A stretch of 64,000 nucleotides of DNA from Novosphingobium sp. Fuku2-ISO-50 (GTDB lineage Bacteria; Pseudomonadota; Alphaproteobacteria; Sphingomonadales; Sphingomonadaceae): positions 1-64,000 of the forward strand of contig NZ_KQ954293.1 of the NCBI RefSeq assembly GCF_001519055.1, given 5' to 3'. How positions within the stretch are numbered: position 1 is the first letter of the stretch; every line of letters starts with the position of its first letter. Positions 1 through 9,789 of the stretch are shown here, one piece after another. A program made the position numbers and the translations under genes. The notes under the pieces were generated by a model. That model was not told where the DNA came from and did not search any database. It saw only the letters and a list, made by a program, of their open reading frames with translations.

Positions 1-482
1 CGCACTGTTTTGCCGCAGCGGCGCGACGTGCGTTTCCCGTCTCTCGTCATTTGATGCGAAATTGGTCAATCCCAAATCAGCAAATGCCGATCTCCGGGAA
101 AAATGCCGCGCTCCAGAATCAGGCATTCGCTTGTCTTTGCGCAATGGCAGTGCCGGCGCACGCCGAACACTTGACAAATCCGCCGCAAGGATTTACCCAA
201 TCGACCTAACGAACGTTTGTTTAAGTTCGAAGCGGGAGTAGATGGATGCCAAGCAAGGGGACTGTGTCGCCAGAAAATCAACAGCTTGCAGGCCTTGCTC
301 GTGACGTGACGGCAAACAAGACGACACCCCCAACTGCAAGCTGCTTGGTGGTGCAAAGCCAAAATTGAGATTTTCGAATCGCCCGGCATCGGAAGGCTGT
401 TTTTGACGGTTCCGAAACCAACAAACCAAAAAGAAATTTGATGCCGAGCTCAAACAAGCCGGAATCGGAGGGGATTATTACC
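1..482. other. Non-coding region upstream of TonB receptor 1
   Basis: No convincing gene is seen here; the reading frames on the minus strand have no recognisable domain and no good ribosome binding site. A TTGACA hexamer at 171-176 could be a -35 element, but no clear -10 follows. None of the CCTGYC-N4-GRCAGG dyads found elsewhere in the window occurs here, so receptor 1 may be regulated separately. Confidence 0.4.
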
Positions 483-2882
483 ATGACTGGCAAACAACCG
501 TTGGCACTGCGCTGTTCGCTTCTCGCAGGCATTTCGTTATTTGCTTCCGCTGCGGTCACCACACCGGCCTTTGCCGAAAGTGACAGCACGGCGTCGCCCG
601 CACTCACGACGGAAATCATCGTGACCGCGCAGCGCAAGGAAGAAAAACTGTCGAAAGTTCCCGTTTCGGTGGTCGCGTTTGGCGCAGAAGCACTCAAAAC
701 CCGCAACATCACAAGCGAACAGGACATCGGCACGCTCGTTCCGGGCCTGCAGGTCAAGAACGGCCAGAATTCCAACCAGCTCAGCTTCAGCATGCGCGGT
801 CAGACTCTGGACCCGTTTTCGGGTACCAGCCCTGCGGTGCTGACCTATCTCAACGAAGCGCCGTACAACCCCGGCAACACCGCGACGCAGTTCTTTGATC
901 TGGGATCGGTGCAGGTACTCAAGGGGCCCCAGGGCACGCTGTTTGGCCGCAACGCGACGGGCGGTGCGGTGCTCTATTCAACGCCGATGCCCGGCGACCA
1001 ATTCGATGGATTTCTGATTGCGCGCGTTGCGCAGCGCGATTTCGATCAGGTTCAGGGCGCCATCGATCTGCCGATCGCGCCGGGCCTGTTCGTCGCACGG
1101 ATCGCCTTTGATGCGACCCGGGGCAATGGCTACATCACCAACGTCAATACCGGCAACACTCTTGGCGACAAGGATAGCCAGTCCGTGCGCGGCACGTTCG
1201 TGTTCACGCCGGGCAGTTCGGTCAAGAACGTGACCGTTGTCCAGTACAGCCACGTCAAGGGTTCCGAAGGCGAAGGCAACCTGTGGGATTACAACAGTGC
1301 ACCGACCGCAGAGGGCGGGGCGGCGAGCCAGTACACCAGCAACGGCATTACCCATTCCCCCAACACCTCGGGCGGGTACCTGACCGATACGCTGGCGGCG
1401 ATCTATGGCAACAACAACGGCCCCGCCGCGCCCGGCTTCTTCCCCGGCGCAGTCGAAGGGTATGCCGCGTGGTCACGGGCCAATCCCTACAAGATCTGGT
1501 TGCAATACGATCTGCCACACTACGCCACCAACACGTTCGTATCCAACACGACCACAGTCGATCTGGGTAGCGATACCAAGCTGAAAAACCTGTTCAGCTA
1601 TATGCAGGGCTATGCGGTAACACCGGGCAACCTGGCCGGCGGACCATTCGGCGCTCTGTGGCTGTTTAACGAGCCCAACAATGCCACCGGCCTTTCGGGC
1701 ACCCCTCCGGGCGGCGAAGTATTCCATTCGACGACATTCAGCGACGAAGTGCAGATCCAGGGCAAGCTTTCGGGCGGCCAACTGGAATACACTGCCGGGG
1801 CATTCTATTCGAGCCAGATCCGGCACGAAATCATTCCGATCACGATCGGCAACGATCTCGGCCTGCCGGCGCCGATTGCGGACATCGATTACGCTTATCG
1901 CAACACGGAAATCTCGAAGGCGATCTACGCCCAGGGCACCTACAAATTCACTGACCAGCTGTCTGCCACCCTCGGCGGCCGGTACACGTGGGAATCGCTG
2001 GGCATTTCCCAAGAAAATGGCAGCCTGTTCAATCTTCTGGCGGGCGGCTCGGTCCCTGCGGAACACAAAAACCTTTCGGCACCGGCCTGGACATTCAACG
2101 TGCAGTACCAGGTCGATCCGCACAATATGGTCTATTTTTCACAGCGCGGTAGTTTCCGCTCGGGCAATTTCAATGGCACGGTGGCGCCAAGCGCAAACTC
2201 GTTCGGCAACGAATATGTCCACGATTTCGAACTGGGCTACAAATTCAACGGCCGGATTGCCGACGCGCCGGTCCAATTCAACATTGCAGCTTATGACGTG
2301 ATCGTGAAACATGCCCAGCATGCGCTTTACGCAATTGTCGGGGGGCAGCCGGCCGGATTTACCGTCAATGTCCCCGAATCGGTGACCAAGGGTATCGAAG
2401 TCGACGGCGCTGTCGGTCTCACCAGCTGGTTGGACCTCAACTTCAACTTTGCCTACACCGATGCCAAATACACCGATGGCCTCGTGCCGATCCCCGGCGG
2501 TAGCCCGGTAACGGTCGACACGTATCCCGACAGTCCAAAGGTGTCAGCTTCGGTCGGGGCGGACTTCAAGTTCCCAGTCCCCGAAAGCCTGGGCAAGGTC
2601 GATTTGCGCGCAGACTATTATGGTCAGACCCACACCTTCTTTTCCAGCACCAACGGCACGGTTACGCCGGGCACGGAACTTTCCGGCTATTCGACCGTCG
2701 GACTTCGCCTGAACTGGAAGGAAATCAAGGGCAGCCGCGTTTCTGCTGCGGTCTATGTACGCAACGTTGCCAACAAATTGTACTATATCTCGGGCTACGC
2801 ACTGGGCAATTCCAGTGGCCTGAACACTGCATATCCGGGCGAACCCCGCACCATCGGCGGCGAGCTCTCGGTCAAATTCTGA
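483..2882 (+). CDS. TonB-dependent outer-membrane receptor
   Basis: Energy-coupled outer-membrane import channel, probably for a hydrophobic catabolic substrate rather than iron. The 799-aa product starts with a signal peptide ending near AFA-ES (about residue 31), followed by a TonB box (EIIVTAQR), a plug domain with the typical GTLFGRNATGG segment (around residue 150), and a long beta-barrel ending in an aromatic residue (SVKF). I chose the ATG at 483 because GGAGGGG at 467-473 is correctly spaced; an in-frame ATG at 438 has no Shine-Dalgarno and would put extra residues before the signal. Family assignment is firm; the ligand is unknown. It stands alone and is followed by IS remnants. Confidence 0.92.
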   Translation: MTGKQPLALRCSLLAGISLFASAAVTTPAFAESDSTASPALTTEIIVTAQRKEEKLSKVPVSVVAFGAEALKTRNITSEQDIGTLVPGLQVKNGQNSNQLSFSMRGQTLDPFSGTSPAVLTYLNEAPYNPGNTATQFFDLGSVQVLKGPQGTLFGRNATGGAVLYSTPMPGDQFDGFLIARVAQRDFDQVQGAIDLPIAPGLFVARIAFDATRGNGYITNVNTGNTLGDKDSQSVRGTFVFTPGSSVKNVTVVQYSHVKGSEGEGNLWDYNSAPTAEGGAASQYTSNGITHSPNTSGGYLTDTLAAIYGNNNGPAAPGFFPGAVEGYAAWSRANPYKIWLQYDLPHYATNTFVSNTTTVDLGSDTKLKNLFSYMQGYAVTPGNLAGGPFGALWLFNEPNNATGLSGTPPGGEVFHSTTFSDEVQIQGKLSGGQLEYTAGAFYSSQIRHEIIPITIGNDLGLPAPIADIDYAYRNTEISKAIYAQGTYKFTDQLSATLGGRYTWESLGISQENGSLFNLLAGGSVPAEHKNLSAPAWTFNVQYQVDPHNMVYFSQRGSFRSGNFNGTVAPSANSFGNEYVHDFELGYKFNGRIADAPVQFNIAAYDVIVKHAQHALYAIVGGQPAGFTVNVPESVTKGIEVDGAVGLTSWLDLNFNFAYTDAKYTDGLVPIPGGSPVTVDTYPDSPKVSASVGADFKFPVPESLGKVDLRADYYGQTHTFFSSTNGTVTPGTELSGYSTVGLRLNWKEIKGSRVSAAVYVRNVANKLYYISGYALGNSSGLNTAYPGEPRTIGGELSVKF

Positions 2883-2904
2883 TGGAATGACGTGACCTCC
2901 CCCC

Positions 2905-3666
2905 TTAGCCAGTCGCGATTACAACTCCGGCATCGTTGTTGCGCGAGAGCGTGGGTGAAGCAAGGGGCTGCGTAGCGTAGCCACCGGCTATGCGAAGTGA
3001 AGCAGCCCCTTGCTTTTTCGGGTGAGCAGCGAATGCCGCCGGGGCGGCGTATCCCGGCGAAGAGTGCGGCCGCCCGGTGTTGTAATCGTCGCTCCAGGCC
3101 GCGATCTTCTCGCGGACATGGGCAAAGCCGGTGAATAGCGTGTCGTTGAGCAACCCGTCGCGCATCCGTCCGTTGAAGCTCTCGACGAACGCGTTCCGGG
3201 TCGCCCTGTCTGGGGTGGTGCAATGCCACACGATCTTTGCCGCGCCGGACGATCAGGTCGTTCAATTCGCGCACGATCCGCCTGCCCGAAATCGACGTGC
3301 CAGAAACAGGTGCCGTTGCGCTGCTCCCAATCGCATGTTTGCGTTCTTTACGCCGTCGCATGGCCGAGCCGTTTTCGCGATAGAGCCGCTGGGTCTTCTG
3401 GCGGTTGATCGTGATGCCGTCGCGCCGCTGCAGGATATGCAGGCGGCGATAGCCGAACCGGCGGCGCTGATGCGCCGGATCGAGCAGCTTCTCGTGCAAC
3501 CCCGCCTGGCCTCCGACACCTCCAACCCGCGATATTTGGCCTTCCTGTTGTATAGGGTCGCCTCGAAAATGCCGTGCCTGCGCGCAAGCGCGGCGGTCTT
3601 CGTGCCCGCCACAGCGTCCTTCACTACGCCGACAATCTGCTCTCCGGTACACCGCGTCCGCTTCAC
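2905..3666 (-). pseudogene. Degenerate IS3-family transposase (orfA/orfB)
   Basis: Conceptual pieces in different frames match IS3 transposase. An orfA-like HTH start (VKRTRCTGEQIVGVV) begins near 3666. A mid orfB piece (RRFGYRRLHILQRRDG) and TSISGRRIVREL follow in another frame, and the C-terminal piece (NAFVESFNGRMRDGLLND) runs to 2905. Compared with intact IS407-group orfB, two internal stretches are missing: the block just before TSISG that carries the first catalytic Asp, and the block with the second Asp (SDNGTE). Both are part of the DDE core, so the copy cannot be active. The missing blocks are judged from memory of the family. Confidence 0.7.
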
Positions 3667-3725
3667 CTGTCCGTCCTGCCTTGGGCCGGACTCAAATAAT
3701 TCCTGGATGGAAATCATACGGTCAC

Positions 3726-3914
3726 GTCAATCCCACCCACAGCCCAGACCTCAACCCCATCGAAATGGCCTTCGCCAAGCTCAAGGCGCACCCAAGAAAG
3801 GCCAAAGCGCGCACCGTCGAAGACTTTTGGCAGGCTGTCGGTTCAAGCTGCGAATTCTACTCGCCAAACGAGTTCTCAAAATATCTCGGGGCAGCGAGCT
3901 ATACTGCAGATTAA
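3726..3914 (+). pseudogene. IS630-family transposase C-terminal fragment
   Basis: An open stretch encodes the last part of an IS630 transposase: HSPDLNPIEMAFAKLKAH, including the final catalytic Glu of the DDE triad (NPIE), then the usual RTVEDFW and SPNEF segments, ending at a stop at 3914. All upstream transposase sequence is absent, replaced by the IS3 remnant. Confidence 0.7.
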
Positions 3915-3988
3915 ACGCGAAATCATCCAGGAGATATTCAGGCAATAATATCTCGTCGATGACAGGGATGGAAGCCCATGACTGCGAT

Positions 3989-5146
3989 TCAATTCATCTT
4001 GCGCTCGTCCAGGCCCAAGCCCCGACCTATGATTTCGAGCATGATTTCGCTGGTTCCGGCGAATATCCGGCTGATCCGTGCGTCGGTATACATGCGACTG
4101 ATACGGTACTCTTCCATATAGCCCGCACCGCCGTGGAACTGGACGCAAGTGTCCATTACCCGCGCTTCGAGTTCGCTGGTCAGCAACTTGGCCGCCGAAG
4201 CATCTTCTGCGGTCAGTTCGCCGCTGTTGAGCAGCAGCACGCATTGATCGACCCAGGTCTGCGCCATGTCGAGTTCGGCGCGCATCTGCGCCATCTTGAA
4301 GCGGGTGTTCTGAAACGCGCCGATCGGCTTGCCGAACGCGCGGCGTTCCTTGACGTATGTCAGTGTAAGGTCGAACGCGGTCTGCGCCGTCGCAATAAAG
4401 CCGATCGCGGCGACCAGCCGTTCCTGCGCCAGCATCTGTGCAAGGTACTTGAATCCCTGCCCCGCCTCGCCCAGCAGATTGGCCTGTGGCACCTGCACAT
4501 CGTTGAAAAACAGTTCGGCGGTGTCCTGGCTCTTGAGCCCCATCTTGTCGAGTTTGCGCCCGCGTTCGAACCCCGCCATGCCGCGTTCGACCAGGAACAG
4601 GCTGATGCCGTGCGGCCGGTCGGGATCGGTGCGCGCCGCCACCACGACCACATCGCCCAGTATGCCGTTCGAGATATAGGTCTTGGCGCCGTTCAGCATC
4701 CAGTGATCGCCGCGCTTGACGGCGCGCGTCTTCATGCCTGCCAGATCGCTGCCGGTCGAGGGCTCGGTCATCGCGACGGCAAGGATCGTCTCGCCCGAAA
4801 TAACCCCGGGCATGAAGCGCGCCTTTTGCTCTTCATTGCCCAACTTGTGGATATAGGGCGCGACCAGATCGCTGTGCAGATTGATATAGAAACCGATGTC
4901 GCCGTGGCGCATGTTTTCTTCGATCACGATCTGGTCAAAGCGGAAATCCTCGATCCCCGCGCCGCCGAACCGCTCTTCGCCAAACAGGCACAGCAGGCCT
5001 TGCGCCCCGGCCTTGAGGTACGTTTCGCGATCGACCATGCCCGCCGCACGCCAGCGATCGGCATTGGGGCCGACTTCGGTCTGCATGAAACGGCGGACGG
5101 AGTCGCGGAACTGTTCGTGTTCGGATTCAAAGATCACCCGGCGCAT
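3989..5146 (-). CDS. Acyl-CoA dehydrogenase
   Basis: FAD enzyme that introduces the alpha,beta double bond in an acyl-CoA thioester and passes electrons to ETF. The 385-aa product has all three family domains: N-terminal helical part, middle beta domain with AMTEPSTGSDL (about 125-135), and C-terminal helical domain. The catalytic base is probably Glu242 in LAQERL, the position used by long-chain and isovaleryl-CoA dehydrogenases. It is the last gene of a thiolase-FadJ-ACAD operon, 6 bp after the FadJ-like gene, which suits a complete beta-oxidation cycle. Chain-length preference cannot be read from sequence. Confidence 0.92.
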   Translation of the reverse strand: MRRVIFESEHEQFRDSVRRFMQTEVGPNADRWRAAGMVDRETYLKAGAQGLLCLFGEERFGGAGIEDFRFDQIVIEENMRHGDIGFYINLHSDLVAPYIHKLGNEEQKARFMPGVISGETILAVAMTEPSTGSDLAGMKTRAVKRGDHWMLNGAKTYISNGILGDVVVVAARTDPDRPHGISLFLVERGMAGFERGRKLDKMGLKSQDTAELFFNDVQVPQANLLGEAGQGFKYLAQMLAQERLVAAIGFIATAQTAFDLTLTYVKERRAFGKPIGAFQNTRFKMAQMRAELDMAQTWVDQCVLLLNSGELTAEDASAAKLLTSELEARVMDTCVQFHGGAGYMEEYRISRMYTDARISRIFAGTSEIMLEIIGRGLGLDERKMN

Positions 5147-5152
5147 TGCTGC

Positions 5153-7300
5153 TTAACCCTTCTTCGCGGGATAGAATGTTTCGCCCTTCGCCGCCTTGTC
5201 GCGCAACCACGCCGACGGCGCAAAGCGCGCGCCATACAATTGCGCCAGGCGATCCGCCTCGGCCACGAACCCGGCTATACCGACGGTATCGATATAGCTG
5301 AGCGTGCCGCCGGTCCACGCCGGGAAGCCCCAGCCATAGACCGCGCCCAGATCGCCATCTTCGGCGGTTTCGATCACGCCTTCTTCCATGCAGCGGGCGG
5401 TCTCGATCGCCTGGGCATAGAGAAAACGCGCCTTGAGATCGGCTTGCGGGGGCTGTTCGCCGGCAACCGGAAATTCCTCGGCCAAGCCCTGCCACAAATG
5501 CTTGGGCGCGCCTGCGGGATAGTCGTAAAACCCGCCACCGGCCTTGCGGCTGCCGCGTCCCAGCGCGATCATCCGCTTGAGCACGGCATAGCCCTTTTCG
5601 ATGGTATAAGTGTTGCCCGGTGCGTCGGCGGCATCGTCGAGGATCTTGACCGGCAGTTCCATGGTCACCTCGTCGAGCAGCGCCAATGGGCCGACCGGAA
5701 AGCCGACCGATCGTGCGGCGTTTTCGATGCGTGCGGGTTCCACCCCTTCTTCGAGCATGGCGACGCCTTCGAAGATCATCATGCGGAACACGCGGCTGGT
5801 GTAAAAGCCGCGGGAATCGCGCACCACGATCGGCGTCTTGCGCAGTTGTGCAACGAAATCCACCGCCTTGGCCAGCGTGGCCGGTGACGTCTTTTGCCCC
5901 TTGATGATTTCGACCAGCCCCATGCGATCGACCGGCGAAAAGAAGTGCGTGCCGATGAACTGGTCGGGGCGCGCCGAGGCTTCGGCCAGTTGGCTGATCG
6001 GCAGGGTCGACGTGTTGGTGGCGAAAATGGCGTCGGAGCCCAGCACCGCCTCGGCCAGTCTCGTCGTTTCGGCCTTGATTGCGACGTCCTCGAACACCGC
6101 TTCGATCACCATCTGGCAACCGACAAGCCGCGCGAAATCATCGGTCGGTGCAATCCGGGCGAGGATCGCATCGGCGGCATCCTGCGTCATGCCCCCACGC
6201 GCAACCTGCCTGGCAAACGCGTTCGCGCTATAGGCCTTGCCCTTTTCGGCGGTGGCGGTGTCACGGTCGATCAGCACGACATCGATCCCGGCCCGCGCCG
6301 AAACCAGCGCGATCCCCGCGCCCATCATGCCCGCGCCCAGCACGCCGACTTTGGTGAAATGGGTCTTTGGCACTCCGGCGGGTCGGCGCGCGCCCTTTTC
6401 GGCGGCCTGCTTGGAAATGAACGTGGTGCGGATGATGTTGCGCGCCACGGGATCGGTCAGCAATTTGGCGAAATACTTGCTTTCGACCGACAGCGCTTTG
6501 TCGAACGGCAACTGGATGCCTTCGAACACCGTCGACAGGATCGCCGGGGGCGCCGGCAGATTATAGCCGGCCTTGTCCACCACTTTGGCGGTGGCGACCG
6601 AAAAGCCCATCGCCACTTCGGGAATGATCATCATCCGCTGTTCGGGCGCGGCATAGCCTTTTACATCCCAGATCCGCACTGGCGAAGGGTTGGTTGCCAG
6701 CCATGCCCTGGCCACGGCCACGACATCGCCGGCGGGCGCAAGCGCATCGACCACTTTCGCCTGCAACGCCTCTGCGGGGGCGAGCGAACGCCCGGTCAGC
6801 AGCAGATCGAGCGCGGGTTGGGCGCCGATCAACCGCGCCAGCCGTTGCGTGCCGCCCGAGCCGGGCAACAGGCCGACGTTGACTTCCGGCAGGCCGACCA
6901 CCGCCTTCGGGTCATCGGCCAGCACGCGGTAGTGGCACGCCAGCGCCAGTTCGAAACCGCCGCCCAGCGCCAGCCCGTTGATCGCGCAAGCCACCGGCTT
7001 GCCCATCGTTTCGAGCGCGCGGTGCATCGCGGTGGCCTTCTGGCTGAAGGCATAGGCCTGATGCGGGGTCATCGTACCATAGGCATCGACCAGCGCCTTC
7101 AGGTCCGCCCCGGCCATGAACACCTTTTTGCCCGACGTAATCACCACGCCGGTTACTGCCGCATCGTCGCGCAATTGCGCGATGGCGGCGTTCATCTCGT
7201 CAAGCCAGTCGTCGGAAACGACGTTCATGCTTTCGACGGCATTGTCGAGCGTAAGCACGGCGACGCCATCGGCGCCGGTTTCGATTGCAAGGTGTCGCAT
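5153..7300 (-). CDS. fadJ: Bifunctional enoyl-CoA hydratase / 3-hydroxyacyl-CoA dehydrogenase (FadJ/FadB-like)
   Basis: Two-step beta-oxidation enzyme: hydrates enoyl-CoA, then oxidises the 3-hydroxyacyl-CoA with NAD+. The 715-aa product has an N-terminal crotonase domain (1-190) with the oxyanion glycine segment [13 protein letters not shown] and [18 protein letters not shown], which carry the two catalytic Glu. A central Rossmann domain ([14 protein letters not shown], near 320) follows, with the dehydrogenase catalytic THFFSP, then two C-terminal 3HCDH domains. The start at 7300 (MRHLAIETG) lies 4 bp after the thiolase stop; an upstream in-frame Met at 7342 would overlap the thiolase. fadJ is used in the family sense; fadB is equally possible. 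Confidence 0.92.
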   Translation of the reverse strand: MRHLAIETGADGVAVLTLDNAVESMNVVSDDWLDEMNAAIAQLRDDAAVTGVVITSGKKVFMAGADLKALVDAYGTMTPHQAYAFSQKATAMHRALETMGKPVACAINGLALGGGFELALACHYRVLADDPKAVVGLPEVNVGLLPGSGGTQRLARLIGAQPALDLLLTGRSLAPAEALQAKVVDALAPAGDVVAVARAWLATNPSPVRIWDVKGYAAPEQRMMIIPEVAMGFSVATAKVVDKAGYNLPAPPAILSTVFEGIQLPFDKALSVESKYFAKLLTDPVARNIIRTTFISKQAAEKGARRPAGVPKTHFTKVGVLGAGMMGAGIALVSARAGIDVVLIDRDTATAEKGKAYSANAFARQVARGGMTQDAADAILARIAPTDDFARLVGCQMVIEAVFEDVAIKAETTRLAEAVLGSDAIFATNTSTLPISQLAEASARPDQFIGTHFFSPVDRMGLVEIIKGQKTSPATLAKAVDFVAQLRKTPIVVRDSRGFYTSRVFRMMIFEGVAMLEEGVEPARIENAARSVGFPVGPLALLDEVTMELPVKILDDAADAPGNTYTIEKGYAVLKRMIALGRGSRKAGGGFYDYPAGAPKHLWQGLAEEFPVAGEQPPQADLKARFLYAQAIETARCMEEGVIETAEDGDLGAVYGWGFPAWTGGTLSYIDTVGIAGFVAEADRLAQLYGARFAPSAWLRDKAAKGETFYPAKKG

Positions 7301-7304
7301 CAGT

Positions 7305-8510
7305 TCAGACCCGTTCGATGATGGCAGCAGTGCCCATGCCATTGCCGACGCACAGCAACGTCATGGCGGTGTTCAGATCGCGCCGTTCCAGTTCGTCGAG
7401 CACAGTGCCCAAAATCATCGCCCCGGTCGCACCGAGCGGATGGCCCATAGCTATCGCGCCGCCATTGACGTTGATTTTGGCGTGATCGATGTCCATGTGA
7501 TCCATGAAACGCAGCACGACGCTGGCGAAGGCCTCGTTCAGTTCCCACAAATCGATTTCGCCTGCGGTCATACCCGCGTTCTTCAGCGCCTTTTGGGCAA
7601 CAGCGACCGGTCCGGTCAGCATGATCGTCTGTTCGGAACCGATCGAGGCCCACGACCGCATCCGCGCCCTCGGCTTCAGCCCGCTGGCCTGCCCGAATTC
7701 GGCATTGCCGAGCAGCACCACGCCCGCACCATCGACGATCCCGCTGGAATTGCCGCCGGTGTGGACATGGTTTATCTCTTCGACTTGCGGATACCGTTCG
7801 CGCACCACCCGGCCAAAGCCCAGCGCCGCCATCCCGGCAAATGCAGGCTTGAGCGCGCCGAGCGATTCGACGGTCGTGTTCGGCCGGCGAAATTCGTCGT
7901 TGTCGAGAATGACCTCGCCCAGCACGTCGCGCACCGGCACGATCGAGCGGGCAAAGCGCCCCTCTTGCCAGGCAACTGCGGCGCGGCGCTGGCTTTCGGC
8001 GGCATAGGCATCGACATCGGTGCGGCTATAGCCTTCGAGCGTGGCGATCAGGTCCGCCCCGATACCCTGCGGCGTGTAATAATTGTGCAGCGCCACGCGC
8101 GGGTCGGCGCACCATGCCCCGCTGTCAAAGCCCATCACCGTGCGGCTCATCGATTCGACGCCGCCGCCGATCCCGGCCATCGCCATGCCCGATGCGATCT
8201 GCCCCGACACATTGTTGACCGCCTCCAGCCCCGATCCGCAAAAGCGGTGGACCTGCTGGCCGCCGACAGTGTCGGCATAGCCCGCGTTCAGCACCGCCCC
8301 GCGCGCCAGCACGCCGCCCTGTTCACCCACCGGTTGCGCGCAGCCGATCACCACATCGTCGAGCAGCGCGGTATCGAGGTCGCTGCGCGCCTGCACCGAT
8401 TGCAACAGCTGCGTGACCAGTTCGATCGCGGGGATTTCGTGCAGCGAACCATCGGGCCGGCCGCGTCCGCGCGGGGTGCGGACATGGTCATAGATGAAGA
8501 CATCGCGCAT
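7305..8510 (-). CDS. fadA: Acetyl-CoA C-acyltransferase (thiolase)
   Basis: Cleaves 3-ketoacyl-CoA with CoA to a shortened acyl-CoA. The 401-aa length and motifs are standard: acyl-accepting Cys91 in [11 protein letters not shown], His in [13 protein letters not shown], and the C-terminal catalytic Cys in LLCVGNGMG (CxGxG is preserved, though Asn replaces a more usual Gly). The start at 8510 has AGGAG 10 bp upstream; the open frame continues further upstream but without thiolase homology. First gene of the thiolase-FadJ-ACAD operon, with a CCTACC-N4-GATAGG dyad about 100 bp upstream. Confidence 0.92.
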   Translation of the reverse strand: MRDVFIYDHVRTPRGRGRPDGSLHEIPAIELVTQLLQSVQARSDLDTALLDDVVIGCAQPVGEQGGVLARGAVLNAGYADTVGGQQVHRFCGSGLEAVNNVSGQIASGMAMAGIGGGVESMSRTVMGFDSGAWCADPRVALHNYYTPQGIGADLIATLEGYSRTDVDAYAAESQRRAAVAWQEGRFARSIVPVRDVLGEVILDNDEFRRPNTTVESLGALKPAFAGMAALGFGRVVRERYPQVEEINHVHTGGNSSGIVDGAGVVLLGNAEFGQASGLKPRARMRSWASIGSEQTIMLTGPVAVAQKALKNAGMTAGEIDLWELNEAFASVVLRFMDHMDIDHAKINVNGGAIAMGHPLGATGAMILGTVLDELERRDLNTAMTLLCVGNGMGTAAIIERV

Positions 8511-8607
8511 CGGTGGATAACTCCTGACATCGTAGTGTGACTGCCGCGCACGCCTGGCGAAGCGCGACAGCGCATGCTTCCCTGTCGGACGCCAAGCCAA
8601 GTCCACA

Positions 8608-8623
8608 CCTACCCTGCGATAGG
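8608..8623. promoter_or_regulatory. Dyad site 1 (CCTACC-N4-GATAGG)
   Basis: Sequence CCTACCCTGCGATAGG, about 98 bp upstream of the thiolase start and overlapping the stop codon of the racemase gene. It belongs to the set of 6-4-6 dyads described in the findings; this copy has A/C deviations in the left half. Confidence 0.5.
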
Positions 8624-9706
8624 GCGCGACCAGTCGGCAATGGCCTCGTCGATCATCATCGTGCTGCTGTCGCTCACTTGCCCCGGGGTCGCCGAAAACC
8701 GTGGCGCCGGGGCGGCCTGCGGGACACCAGCATGGTCTGCAAACACGTGCCGCGCGGTGTTGGCGGGATGCACTTGCGCCTCGCGCAACGACAGTACCGG
8801 CGACACGCAGGCATCGGTCCCGGCAAAGCGGCGTTCCCATTCATCGCGCGTTTCACGCAGGAAAGCCGCCGAGAAATCGGCAGTCATCGCGGGCCATTGC
8901 GCCTGATCGTTTTGGTCATAACGATCCGCCGGAATGTCCAGCCCGGACAACAACAGCGCAAAAAACTGCGGCTCCAGCGCGCCCACCGCAACATGGCCAC
9001 CATCCTTGCAGGCATAGCAGCGATAAAACGGCGCCGATCCGTCGAGCAGATTGGAGGCCGGTCGATCCTGCCACCGGCCTGTGCCCAGATACGCGTGAAA
9101 CAGGCTGAGCAGAGTGGCGACACCATCGATCATCGCCGCATCGACGACCTGCCCCTGCCCGGTGGTTTTTGCGCACAGCAGGCCTGAAACCATGCCGAGC
9201 GCGAGGAACATGGTCCCCCCGCCATAATCGCCCACCAGATTGAGCGGCACGGTCGGCACTTGCCCCGCCTGCCCGATCGCGTGAAGCGCACCAGTCATCG
9301 CGATATAATTGATGTCGTGCCCCGCCGTCAGACTTAGCGGCCCTTCCTGTCCCCAACCGGTCATCCGGCCGTAGACGAGACGCGGATTGCGCTGCAGGCA
9401 GTCCTGCGGCCCGAGCCCCAGCCGCTCCATCACGCCCGGGCGCGCGCCTTCGATCAGCCCGTCCGCCCGCTCGATCAGAGCCAGCAGGCGGTCGCGATCA
9501 TCGGGCGATTTCAGATTGAGCGTGATATTGCGACGGCCGCGCAGCAATACCGCTTCGCCGACATCGCTCCATGCCGACTGCCCGCCGTGGCGCCCGATGC
9601 GGATCACGTCCGCGCCAAGTCCCGACAGGATCATGCTGCACAGCGGCACCGGGCCGATTGCGTCCATTTCGATCAGCCGAATGCCGGCCAGTGGGCCCTG
9701 TGCCAA
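8609..9706 (-). CDS. Alpha-methylacyl-CoA racemase (CaiB/BaiF family)
   Basis: Interconverts (R)- and (S)-2-methylacyl-CoA so that branched (sterol- or isoprenoid-type) side chains can enter beta-oxidation. Family III CoA-transferase fold, 365 aa. The racemase signature is intact: GHDINYI with His130, and Asp160 in NLVGDYGGG exactly 30 residues later, matching the His126/Asp156 pair of the mycobacterial enzyme MCR. Glu245 in GALEPQFF matches its third active-site acid. RPGVMERLGLGP is also typical. This supports racemase rather than CoA transferase. It lies downstream of TonB receptor 2 in the same direction, separated by a terminator-like hairpin. Confidence 0.9.
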   Translation of the reverse strand: MAQGPLAGIRLIEMDAIGPVPLCSMILSGLGADVIRIGRHGGQSAWSDVGEAVLLRGRRNITLNLKSPDDRDRLLALIERADGLIEGARPGVMERLGLGPQDCLQRNPRLVYGRMTGWGQEGPLSLTAGHDINYIAMTGALHAIGQAGQVPTVPLNLVGDYGGGTMFLALGMVSGLLCAKTTGQGQVVDAAMIDGVATLLSLFHAYLGTGRWQDRPASNLLDGSAPFYRCYACKDGGHVAVGALEPQFFALLLSGLDIPADRYDQNDQAQWPAMTADFSAAFLRETRDEWERRFAGTDACVSPVLSLREAQVHPANTARHVFADHAGVPQAAPAPRFSATPGQVSDSSTMMIDEAIADWSRPIAG

Positions 9707-9719
9707 AATCTGCTCCCGT

Positions 9720-9757
9720 CAAAAAGACTATGGCCGCCCCCCGCATGAGGGGCGGCC
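9720..9757 (-). terminator. Rho-independent terminator after TonB receptor 2
   Basis: On the minus strand a perfect 9-bp GC stem (GGCCGCCCC / GGGGCGGCC, 9732-9757) with an 8-nt loop is followed within a few bases by a T-rich run (complement of AAAAAG at 9721-9726). It lies 30 bp after the receptor stop and before the racemase gene, so it would end or attenuate receptor transcription. Confidence 0.75.
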
Positions 9758-9789
9758 AAGTCGATACGAATTGCCCGAACGGCGTCTCG

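Larger units (their letters stand above)
2893..3914. mobile_element. IS graveyard: IS3 remnant beside IS630 remnant
   Basis: Two decayed insertion sequences lie side by side between receptor 1 and the beta-oxidation operon. The left edge, TGACCTCCCCCCTTA (2893-2907), resembles the terminal repeat of IS407-group IS3 elements and contains the orfB stop, as usual in that group. No matching right-hand inverted repeat is visible near 3667-3720, where IS630-like sequence takes over, so the IS3 copy is probably truncated there. Confidence 0.6.

Noticed and set aside
66..453. Small minus-strand frames upstream of TonB receptor 1
   Set aside because: No ribosome binding site, no recognisable domain, and two overlapping alternatives; treated as non-coding.
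1..482. Riboswitch (for example cobalamin) before TonB receptor 1
   Set aside because: No recognisable conserved cobalamin-box sequence or convincing fold was seen.
438..2882. Longer start for TonB receptor 1 at 438
   Set aside because: No Shine-Dalgarno and it would place extra residues before the signal peptide; 483 fits better.
3131..5887. 918-aa plus-strand frame across IS and beta-oxidation genes
   Set aside because: It crosses two unrelated loci and is antisense to two real enzymes, so it is chance.
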